Source: Gammaproteobacteria bacterium (lineage in GTDB: Bacteria > Pseudomonadota > Gammaproteobacteria > DSM-16500). From it: a DNA stretch of 56,373 nucleotides. A program made the position numbers and the translations under genes. Each line of letters begins with the position of its first letter. Within the stretch, counting starts at the first letter, position 1. Positions 48,951 through 56,373 of the stretch are shown one piece after another. The notes beneath the pieces are model-generated. The model was not told the DNA's origin. It searched no databases and was given only the letters and a program-made list of their open reading frames with translations. The stretch is taken from the NCBI GenBank assembly GCA_013288815.1, contig JABDBD010000017.1, positions 1 to 56,373 of the forward strand, written 5' to 3'.

Positions 48951-50462
48951 TCACATTATAAACTGACACACACGAATATCAATACCACCCTGAGTAAAAT
49001 GATATGTTTCAGTCTCTGAGCATATTAAAACCTTGCAAAATGCAGACCAGGTTTCCTCACTGGGACAAAGAATAAAACCCAACACATTTTTTTGTTCTTT
49101 TTGAATTAACCTAGCAATCTCATTTAATTTCATCGCAATATTTTTGTATAACGCAACGGAATCTTTATTTTTACCGAGGCGAATTCCATAAGGTGGATTC
49201 AGTGGAATAAACACATTACCGCGTGGCTGGTTATGAGCATTCATCCATTTCAATAAATCCAATTTAAAAAAATCGTCCTCGTGAACGGGTTGGTCATTCT
49301 CAATAAATAACTGCGCCGGAAAATCAAATCCTTGCTCGCTCACCGCATTTTTAAAAAACTGAATATTGTCAAGCAACGCAGCATTAGCAGTCTTTGAGTT
49401 ATCGATACAAAAAAACGTTGGTCTATTTGTTGAAAACAATGCGGGAGGAAACAGACAGCACTCTTTTGCTTTTTTGAGTAAAAAATTAAAATTTTCTTGC
49501 CTAAATAAAGGCATTTTTTGTAACGCATAATCTCTGCCAATTAATGCCGGTGAAAAACGAAAAGCCATTTGAAGATATTCAAATAGAAAAGTTCCAGTGC
49601 CTGAAAAGGGGATCAACACTGTGTCAACTACAAATTGTGTGTCTGATCTTGGCGTTGTTGCATAAATCAGCTTTTCCTTCTCACCTTGTGGGTTTGTAAG
49701 AGTGTTTTCGTGTCTGCCCTGATGGGAGATGAAGGGCACTTCAGCATAACACCCCTCACCCGCCGCTGCGCGTCGACCTCTCCCACAAGGGGAGAGGTAA
49801 GCTGCGGATCTTTTTACAAATTGTAATGACTGTTGTATACAACACGCTGCAGCATCTTCTCGCAAAGGCGCGCTTGCGCTTAACGTTCCTCTATACCCTC
49901 TTTTATAAAGTTGATTTCCCGCTAGTGAAATACTCATCGTCAATTTATCTTTGTAAAGATCCGCGTAAATAACCGTTGTTTCATGTGCATCTTCACCGCT
50001 GACAATGTCACTCACATACTCTTTCACCACATCACTTAATATTTCTTTTAAGCCTGTTTCATGAAACGCTCTGCTCGCAACAGAATCTACTTTTATTTTA
50101 ACGGACATGTTTTTATTGAGATAAAAATCCCAATTCATTTCACGCGATTTTTTTTCAAAGATAGATTTTCCTGCTGTTTTTCCTTTAAAAATAATGAGGC
50201 GTATATCCGTCAAACACTGACTACGCATCAGCAGCTCAGTGATTGCAAATAAGTGTATATTATCAATGCGGATTTCATTTTTTAATAAAGAACACTGAGA
50301 AATATATTTTTGTTTGAACCAGAGATCTTCTAAAATAGTTTCAACTTCATGCAGCGCGACAGAACCCAGCCCTGGAGGAAAAACCACTTTGACTGATTGC
50401 GGCTTACCATAGATATTTTTTTTGATTTTTTTTTCTAAATTATCAGACTTTTCTGTTTTCAT
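48951..50462 (-). CDS. THUMP-type class I SAM-dependent RNA methyltransferase with in-frame MITE insertion
   Basis: About 503 residues (ATG 50462; alternatively TTG 50477, which overlaps the upstream stop). The N-terminal ~190 residues match the THUMP/ferredoxin-like RNA-binding region of RlmL/YcbY-type enzymes (FPPGLGSVALHEVETILED, LYKRGYRGTLSASAPLREDA). The Rossmann part has motif I VLIPFSGTGTFLFEYLQMAF and motif IV NPPYGIRLG, the N-P-P-Y typical of guanine-N2 methyltransferases. Fifty-four foreign residues (AAYLSPCGRG...TTPRS) separate the RNA-contact block from motif I and are encoded by a MITE. Without them SLQFVKRSDTQFVVDTV reads seamlessly. Whether the enzyme still works is unknown. 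Confidence 0.78.
   Translation of the reverse strand: MKTEKSDNLEKKIKKNIYGKPQSVKVVFPPGLGSVALHEVETILEDLWFKQKYISQCSLLKNEIRIDNIHLFAITELLMRSQCLTDIRLIIFKGKTAGKSIFEKKSREMNWDFYLNKNMSVKIKVDSVASRAFHETGLKEILSDVVKEYVSDIVSGEDAHETTVIYADLYKDKLTMSISLAGNQLYKRGYRGTLSASAPLREDAAACCIQQSLQFVKRSAAYLSPCGRGRRAAAGEGCYAEVPFISHQGRHENTLTNPQGEKEKLIYATTPRSDTQFVVDTVLIPFSGTGTFLFEYLQMAFRFSPALIGRDYALQKMPLFRQENFNFLLKKAKECCLFPPALFSTNRPTFFCIDNSKTANAALLDNIQFFKNAVSEQGFDFPAQLFIENDQPVHEDDFFKLDLLKWMNAHNQPRGNVFIPLNPPYGIRLGKNKDSVALYKNIAMKLNEIARLIQKEQKNVLGFILCPSEETWSAFCKVLICSETETYHFTQGGIDIRVCQFIM
49651..49812. mobile_element. IS903-like MITE inserted in frame in the methyltransferase gene
   Basis: It starts with GGCGTTGTTGCATAAATCAG (49651-49670) and its body shares CCCGCCGCTGCGCGTCGACC and TCTCCCACAAGGGGAGAGGT with the 40705-40865 copy. 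The right terminal repeat is deleted. TCTGATCTT (49642-49650) is repeated as GCGGATCTT (49804-49812), 7 of 9, a decayed 9-bp target duplication. Element plus duplication is exactly 162 bases (54 codons) with no stop in the host frame. Confidence 0.82.
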
Positions 50463-50473
50463 GTTTCGTAATT

Positions 50474-53400
50474 TCAATGAAATTGTCTTGGATATATAAC
50501 TAGACGAGAAGATTGTTTCAACAAGTAATCATCCTGAGCCTTATTTTTCGGAGCAGCCGCTTTATCTTTAAATAGCGTCAGCGACAACAATGACCCACAC
50601 GAAGAACTACGCCACAACTTAGGAACAGCATTCTGAACAAGCTCACAACCAGACAATTGAAAGACGCCATCCTTGATTTGCCTGTGCAGAGCATCGACAT
50701 ACTCCCACGTAGCAACACTACTTAATGATGAGACCTTATTCTTATACTTAGCACCTGAATTAACGCTATCTTCATAAACACCAAATGATCTTACTAACGA
50801 TACATTTAAATCACGCGCACGTGATAGTGCAAACGATCTCAACGCATCATACAATTGTGACGAGTTTTCCTCAGAATATATGCGCTCCATGAATAATACT
50901 GGACATTTTTTATGGTCATCGTACATTAATCTAACCACACAACGAGCTATCATCTTGCCGGTATCATCTAATACTGCAAACAAACGGTTTTTTCCATCAA
51001 TCACATAGGCCAACAAACTTTTATTTAACATTGGATTACCATCAATACGCTGACAACTTCCCGGAAGGTTACCGCAGGTAAATAAATACCAAAAATTATC
51101 AGTGTCTACAATTTTCCATTTTGAATGGTCTATTTTCTTTTTGTTAATTTTTTTAGGTTGCAAACTTTCAATGAGTGTATACAAGTCTGATGAAAATTCA
51201 TTCCCACTTAAATACAGAGAACTTAGGGTGCCCAATGCCTTCTTCAACAATTTAACTTGTTTTGACTTTTCTAATTCAGGATTTTCTAATAACTCCATGA
51301 TGATATATTGAAAACTCAATCTAGCACATTCCACACGAGCATCATTACCACCGATATCAAGAATGCTGCGTTTGATTTTTAGCATTTCCAATAATTTATT
51401 CCTTAACTCAACCCTGCGTTCTGGATTTTTTTCATTGACATATTTTTGTAACTCAATAACAGACAATGGAAGATGCTTGTGTAAAAATATTTTTTCAACG
51501 ATAAATTGCTCCATGCTTAAAGGCAGTGGCTTATCTTCAGCGTGGCTATCTCTCACATGATCTTTGAAATCAGCACTCGCACCTCGCTTCCAATTGGAAA
51601 AACAAATGGGATCATATTTAAAAATCGTTGCTAGATGAGTGCTTTTTTGTAAATTGTAACGCTCTTCATAAAATCGAGCGCTCTGCTCAGTAAGGATATC
51701 TTGAATAAACTTTTTGTATCTGCTCTCCAGCGGTAGTTTTAAATTCTCATCTAAACAATGAATTTTACCCAAGTACGTCAAAATGGCAGATTGATTAGGA
51801 TATTTACCCAGAACAGAAGCATATAACTCCTTTTGCGCATCATTCAAATTAAACAGGCCGCCTATTACATTCAATAAGGAATGCGCCATGTCGCCCTCTG
51901 CAAGCAATGCTTCTATTTGTTTTAACTCACACAATCCCTGCATCAAATACCAATAATTAATTTGCTGTAAAAACTGTCGTTTTTTATTGTGTGAAACTGA
52001 TTGCGCTTGCCATCTTCGCTTTAATTTAACAGCTTCTACTCTCAATATGTTTTCATCATGCTGTAGATGACCATCAATCTCTGTTTTGACCTCATCGGGT
52101 ATTTGCTTATTCGCATAATGAACCTGGACATCTTTTACTAATGACTCTTTCACATTCTTCTTATCTGTCAGATACAACGCTACTTTTTCTAATACGTTTT
52201 TTAGTTTATCCAAATCGTCATTTGATACCAACACACTATGTACAACATCAATTTTTCGACTAGATGGGATATTTTCTACATCAGTAAGACTGCATAATGC
52301 ATTGCTCAACGAACGCAAAAAACGCCCCTCGCAGTAATCGTGTAATATCATCTTTAAGATAACAGTAGCCTTACTGACTAGTTGTTCATGTAGCTGGTTA
52401 TTGTTATTTAAAAAAATGATTTTTGATAACAATAGTGCGGGAATAACAGCTCTCTGTGTTATATCTATTGTTAATTGAAGAAAAATATCCATCGCTTTTT
52501 GACTGGCAAGCAACGTGAAGAGATGATTACTCAGCTTAAGTCTAGACTCTGGCTCTGAGTAATTTAAAATTTCTTTAACCACCTTGTCAAGAACAGTATT
52601 GTACTGATCAATACTGATTACCTGACTACGCAATGTTTCATATTGATGATGAATCAATGTTGAAATAAACCAAGTAAACCACGCAACCATATTACTGAGC
52701 TTTTTGATATCGTAATCTTCTTCAATTTTGTACTTTATCAATTTATTAATTGAGCCTAGATAAAACGTAAGCTCAGGCCAATTTGCTTTGCATGTTTTTA
52801 ACAATATTTCATTTAAAAATGATTCCACAAGAGATTCTTTTTTTGTGTCTTGCAAATCAGAATCATCATCCACTTCAATACCTAGAGATAGTCTTTCAAC
52901 TCCGCCAGATTGAATGGCACTGCTAAATGTCTCAACAAGCTCGGAATATCGCTCTTGATTTGGATTCGCTTGATGTAATTCGAAATGCAACATTAACTTA
53001 TCAATCGCTTTCAATTGATAACCATGCAATTGTAACTCTAGCGTTTTATCAGGGACACTCTTAACGTATTTTTTTGCAAGCAAATATCTCTGTTCGTAGT
53101 CTAAATTAATTTCCTTATGGTAATTTAACCAACATGAAATTTTATTTCCTCGCCCAGGTGCTTGATCGATAAAATTCATGAACAAATCAAAATATTCTGC
53201 CTTCGTTAACTTATAAGGAAACGTATGCGAGGAATATCCCTCATGCAGCATTTCAAACTTAGCAGTACGTTTGGCATGTCTCAATTGTTCTGCGGGTGGC
53301 AAGTCCGAACAATTCATATGACTGGGATAATAATAAGTTATGCTTTTTTGACTGTTTTTAATATACTCGAAAACAGGATCGAGAATTGCATCCTCCAACT

Positions 53401-54934
53401 CCCACAGACGATTATTTCCCAAGTCTACATGAATAACATTTATACTTTGGAGAAATGGAAGTAAATTATCTTTGCGCTTTTCTAGTTGATTACCTGGCAA
53501 CGAAAGTGATCCAGGAAAATTTAGTTTTGCGAACTCCATCAATCTCTCGCCTGACAGAAGACCCACATTTGCATCTTGTAATTCTAACTTTCCCTTTCTA
53601 TTTGTAGGAAAGCACTCTAAAAACAATGACAACTTTTTAAAATCATCATGATTATCCAGCTGTAAGTCATGAATACTGATTGCATAATATCTTTCCTCAT
53701 CTAACTTCGCCAATGCCTTTCCTAAATAGTGAATATCTTCTGATGACAATGTAGCGAAACTCATTGTTACAGTACTTAAAAGAGAACTACTCTTTAATAC
53801 ATCAACTACTTTATCGATTACTATCGTTGTTAACTTAAATGGTGACAATGATAGAGCACTCACATAACTCATACCACCATGCCTATGCCTTATTCCATTT
53901 TGATGTTCAAACCAGTTTAAACAGGAAAACGTACTTTCTTCAGATACTTGAAAGCCTGCCGCATAATTTAATTCTAGGACTTTTGCTAAGCCTGCATCTT
54001 TCGGAAATTTTTGAAAAATTTTGTTACATAAAATCAATTTTTCATCGTCGGACAATTTTTTGATATCCTTGGAGCTATACATCCAATGTCTGAATGCACA
54101 CATATTTTTTTTGCCTGCATTATCTAAAAAGTCATTGTACATTTCAAACAACTGTCTTCTAGTTACTAAATATGGAATGGGTTCAGATGGACTTCTGTAA
54201 GACTCAGAGCTTGCTTGTTTCAACAGCAACTTTGCTAAACTCAGTTTTTTTTCATCATTCAACGTATTTTCTTCAAATTCAACCCGCCTTTTTGCATCCC
54301 ATTCTGGCCAATAATATACTGGACGTTTATCTGAAGAATAGCGCAACTCATGAAGCGACTGCAGCACGCCAAGGTCAAGAGATGAAATACTATTATTAAG
54401 CAAATACAAACACGTTAAATTCGAATTCTTGAGTAAGTCTTGTAAAAAAATCACTATTTTTTCATTTAATAAATGCAATTTATTATCATGCAAATAGATC
54501 TTTTTGAAGTGGCTACCACTTAACACCGTCATTAATGGTTTAAGCGCATCGATGCCATATGAGCCGAGTTGAAGTTTATGCAAACCAACCCGATGGATTT
54601 GATAATTCTTTATCTGCGCAATCACATCTGCAATTTTTTCAATTGAAGACACATCTATTTTGTCATGCAACGTCAGCGTCAATTCTTTTGGTGTTACCAT
54701 CGCATTGATATAATGAACATAGGCAGACACTTGCTCTGCGGATAAGTCAGCTAGACTGAATATCACGTCTGTTAATTCTTTGTTTGCTGAGAGAATGGAT
54801 TGAATTTGTTTGTGATCAGCCTCATCTAACTTCAGAATCAGCTCGTTCATTTCGCTAATAACAATAATCTTAGGATTTGCCTTGAGAGTTTGTAATAGTA
54901 ATTCGAATTGATCTCGTTCTGTTTGGGTCAGCAT
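50474..54934 (-). CDS. Very large leucine-rich-repeat protein with acetyltransferase-like C-terminus
   Basis: 1,486 residues. Two LRR/ribonuclease-inhibitor-like blocks are visible: ~85-220 (KKIYLHDNKLHLLNEKIVIF, LTCLYLLNNSISSLDLGVLQ) and ~370-530 (SLPGNQLEKRKDNLLPFLQS, IHVDLGNNRLWELEDAI), each followed by a similar segment (YYWPEWDAKRRVEFEENTL / YYPSHMNCSDLPPAEQLRHA, then TKAEYFDLFMNFID-like), so the ~300-residue unit is duplicated. A long helical middle follows. Residues ~1340-1440 (RLFAVLDDTGKMIARCVVRL, LFMERIYSEENSSQLYDALR) look like a GNAT-like fold. No signal peptide. The stop overlaps or nearly meets the methyltransferase start. Probably a host-directed effector (inference). Confidence 0.62.
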   Translation of the reverse strand: MLTQTERDQFELLLQTLKANPKIIVISEMNELILKLDEADHKQIQSILSANKELTDVIFSLADLSAEQVSAYVHYINAMVTPKELTLTLHDKIDVSSIEKIADVIAQIKNYQIHRVGLHKLQLGSYGIDALKPLMTVLSGSHFKKIYLHDNKLHLLNEKIVIFLQDLLKNSNLTCLYLLNNSISSLDLGVLQSLHELRYSSDKRPVYYWPEWDAKRRVEFEENTLNDEKKLSLAKLLLKQASSESYRSPSEPIPYLVTRRQLFEMYNDFLDNAGKKNMCAFRHWMYSSKDIKKLSDDEKLILCNKIFQKFPKDAGLAKVLELNYAAGFQVSEESTFSCLNWFEHQNGIRHRHGGMSYVSALSLSPFKLTTIVIDKVVDVLKSSSLLSTVTMSFATLSSEDIHYLGKALAKLDEERYYAISIHDLQLDNHDDFKKLSLFLECFPTNRKGKLELQDANVGLLSGERLMEFAKLNFPGSLSLPGNQLEKRKDNLLPFLQSINVIHVDLGNNRLWELEDAILDPVFEYIKNSQKSITYYYPSHMNCSDLPPAEQLRHAKRTAKFEMLHEGYSSHTFPYKLTKAEYFDLFMNFIDQAPGRGNKISCWLNYHKEINLDYEQRYLLAKKYVKSVPDKTLELQLHGYQLKAIDKLMLHFELHQANPNQERYSELVETFSSAIQSGGVERLSLGIEVDDDSDLQDTKKESLVESFLNEILLKTCKANWPELTFYLGSINKLIKYKIEEDYDIKKLSNMVAWFTWFISTLIHHQYETLRSQVISIDQYNTVLDKVVKEILNYSEPESRLKLSNHLFTLLASQKAMDIFLQLTIDITQRAVIPALLLSKIIFLNNNNQLHEQLVSKATVILKMILHDYCEGRFLRSLSNALCSLTDVENIPSSRKIDVVHSVLVSNDDLDKLKNVLEKVALYLTDKKNVKESLVKDVQVHYANKQIPDEVKTEIDGHLQHDENILRVEAVKLKRRWQAQSVSHNKKRQFLQQINYWYLMQGLCELKQIEALLAEGDMAHSLLNVIGGLFNLNDAQKELYASVLGKYPNQSAILTYLGKIHCLDENLKLPLESRYKKFIQDILTEQSARFYEERYNLQKSTHLATIFKYDPICFSNWKRGASADFKDHVRDSHAEDKPLPLSMEQFIVEKIFLHKHLPLSVIELQKYVNEKNPERRVELRNKLLEMLKIKRSILDIGGNDARVECARLSFQYIIMELLENPELEKSKQVKLLKKALGTLSSLYLSGNEFSSDLYTLIESLQPKKINKKKIDHSKWKIVDTDNFWYLFTCGNLPGSCQRIDGNPMLNKSLLAYVIDGKNRLFAVLDDTGKMIARCVVRLMYDDHKKCPVLFMERIYSEENSSQLYDALRSFALSRARDLNVSLVRSFGVYEDSVNSGAKYKNKVSSLSSVATWEYVDALHRQIKDGVFQLSGCELVQNAVPKLWRSSSCGSLLSLTLFKDKAAAPKNKAQDDYLLKQSSRLVIYPRQFH

Positions 54935-55083
54935 AGGAGCTCTATTTTGGTTTTAGTCTATATGGGAGATGTTTAAACCTAGTACGTTGTCGCACTAGAT
55001 GTGGCAAGGTTAAATAGTTGCCAATAATAACATGATAGTTTTTAATCAGTCAACAGATAGCTGTGCAGTTATCAATCAATCTT

Positions 55084-55155
55084 GGCCGTGGCGACCGGTT
55101 CGCCTAACATTCCGGGATTGCCACGGCTAAACGCTTCGCAGCCTCGCAAAGACGA
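55084..55155. repeat. Decayed copy of the REP-like palindrome
   Basis: ATTGCCACGGCTAAACGCTT followed by CGCAGCCTCGCAAAGACGAG matches the right arm of the 47071-47169 palindrome with scattered changes; the left arm is only partly recognisable (CCGTGGCGACCGG). It lies between the M15 peptidase stop and the LRR gene. No gene is seen in 54935-55176. Confidence 0.6.
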
Positions 55156-55176
55156 GTGTATATAAGCAACTGCGTA

Positions 55177-56373
55177 TCATGAGCGATTCATTGCCATATC
55201 TTCATAAATCAAATGAATCACACTCTCTTCTTTTTCTTTGCCTAATAGTGAAAAATATTTTGTTAATGTTTGCATAAACACATGCGGTTGCATTTCATAT
55301 AAATACGCCCAACGACTATCGGATGACATTTGTTTCGCACTCTCTGGAAATGTCATGGTTAATTCTATCAATTGCTGACCGCTCTCTTTATCCATTTGTG
55401 CTACATGGTGCGCAATGTTGGTTGGCAGTTGAAAATGCATGTAATCAATTCTATCCTGCCAATTGCCGCCCCATTCGACAAATGCATTTTTTTTCATAAT
55501 ATCAACAATTTTTTCATTCATTCCAGATCGTACCACACTACGATCTAGATAGTGAAAACTAGACAGCTCTCCTGGGATAAGTGCTCCCACTTGATAGTCA
55601 CTTTCGCTTTGATCATAAGAACCTATATAGGGATTCCGTGAAACATTAATATCAATCGCCACACCAAATGAATGCAAGGAATAGCTAGAACTTCCCGTAA
55701 TAGGACGACACTTAAAGCTTGACGTTCCTTCCGTATCAACATTGTAACCATCGTGCAGCGGTTCTAACGGAAATTTTTTGTCATACAATTCTTCAAAAGC
55801 GTGAATCACAAATGGCACGGCGCTATCCAACACAATCAAATGCCCTACATGTGTTTGTCCATTAAAATCATAATAAGACATATTCACACGGTTTAATCGA
55901 TCTAGTGCAACAGGACATCCTGCCTTCCAATAGCCTGTTTTTGTTAAATCATTTTTTATGTCAGCCGACAACGGTTCAAAATTAAATATTCTCCTCGCGG
56001 AATTTTTTCTATCAGCCACTATTTCTTGTTGCGCAATAGGATGCAGATAATGATTTTGTTGCTCACCTGCAAAAATAAAATTTTTCCATCCCAATGTATC
56101 TTCTGATAAGGTGGGTCGCACAAACCCATTCTGCAGAAAAACAGATTGAACGGACTCTGTCATACCTTTTAATTTTAACGATCGATTCACAGCGAATATT
56201 CCCTCTTCGGGAAAAACCCCTATCGATTTGTTTGTTAAGAAATGAATATCAGGATTCAGAATCGGATTAATCGTCAGTACTTTTCCAGTCGATGCTAATG
56301 AAAACGCTTGATTTGAATCACGCTGACAACTCCATCCATACGTTATATTTTCTTTTTCAGCTTGATGCAGATC
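55177..56373 (-). CDS. M15-family peptidase (DD/LD-carboxypeptidase-like), incomplete at window edge
   Basis: The frame stays open to the right edge (398 codons visible), so the N-terminus lies outside the window; the GTG at 56190 is internal, not a start. The C-terminal half carries the M15 zinc site: SLHSFGVAIDIN (HxxxxxxD) and DYMHFQLP with the last His, plus PLHDGYNVDTEG and GSSSYSLHSF typical of VanY/L-Ala-D-Glu endopeptidases that cut peptidoglycan stem peptides. The N-terminal visible part (NPILNPDIHFLTNKSIGVFP) resembles a host-ligand or wall-binding extension that I cannot name. It ends IYEDMAMNRS. Confidence 0.72.
   Translation of the reverse strand, partial: DLHQAEKENITYGWSCQRDSNQAFSLASTGKVLTINPILNPDIHFLTNKSIGVFPEEGIFAVNRSLKLKGMTESVQSVFLQNGFVRPTLSEDTLGWKNFIFAGEQQNHYLHPIAQQEIVADRKNSARRIFNFEPLSADIKNDLTKTGYWKAGCPVALDRLNRVNMSYYDFNGQTHVGHLIVLDSAVPFVIHAFEELYDKKFPLEPLHDGYNVDTEGTSSFKCRPITGSSSYSLHSFGVAIDINVSRNPYIGSYDQSESDYQVGALIPGELSSFHYLDRSVVRSGMNEKIVDIMKKNAFVEWGGNWQDRIDYMHFQLPTNIAHHVAQMDKESGQQLIELTMTFPESAKQMSSDSRWAYLYEMQPHVFMQTLTKYFSLLGKEKEESVIHLIYEDMAMNRS

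Overview
This AT-rich window looks like part of the accessory genome of an intracellular or host-associated gammaproteobacterium, most probably in the Legionellales (Coxiella/Legionella/Berkiella-like). No taxonomic marker gene is present. The inference rests on many large hypothetical proteins that look like secreted effectors (ankyrin repeats, leucine-rich repeats, poly-Ser linkers, eukaryote-like C-terminal lipidation motifs, fused enzyme domains), mixed with toxin-antitoxin genes, palindromic repeats and decaying insertion sequences. No tRNA, rRNA, CRISPR array or core housekeeping operon was seen.

1-9.4 kb is a scrap yard of mobile and toxin-antitoxin material. It holds an intact winged-helix regulator (270-815) with its promoter/operator, an ERCC4-type nuclease (1069-1803) whose last residues are supplied by a MITE, and abutting fragments of a metallophosphoesterase, a nucleotidyltransferase, a second copy of the regulator and a PIN toxin. 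It also holds a Phd-type antitoxin, a SEC-C protein, a truncated FAD oxidase cut by an IS481-like element, an effector-like ORF, a complete TacA-TacT pair, and a third regulator copy reduced to its promoter and 3' tail by an IS.

9.4-13.4 kb carries a regulatory operon read leftwards: CI/LexA-like repressor, response regulator (frameshifted), six-TM hybrid histidine kinase. 13.9-19 kb holds two large unknown genes, one a secreted protein with three Cys-bounded helical hairpins and a beta-rich C-terminus.

19-23.2 kb is the most coherent system: a leftward operon for a ribosomally made, radical-SAM-modified peptide. It encodes a secreted beta-helix protein, a 63-aa precursor with a double-Gly cleavage site, an rSAM/SPASM maturase, a 42-aa single-TM protein absent from a length-filtered gene list, and a C39 peptidase-ABC exporter.

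23.5-40.7 kb is an array of candidate effectors: a cysteine-protease-like/ankyrin/zinc phospholipase C protein, a zeta-toxin-like kinase, an alpha/beta-hydrolase, an FAD protein, a Pro-rich protein, a long Ala/Glu/Lys single-helix protein, an ankyrin protein, and a 1,699-residue M48 metallopeptidase/UbiB-kinase-like fusion. 40.9-46.7 kb has envelope proteins (two beta-barrels, a beta-propeller, a multi-pass membrane protein). 47-56.4 kb holds an ankyrin paralogue ending in a CaaX box, an RNA methyltransferase carrying an in-frame MITE insertion, a 1,486-aa LRR protein and a truncated-by-window M15 peptidase.

Three dispersed repeat families tie the window together: a 175-177 bp hairpin MITE with a 26-bp palindromic end that also occurs alone, an IS903-like MITE with 9-bp target duplications, and a long REP-like palindrome.
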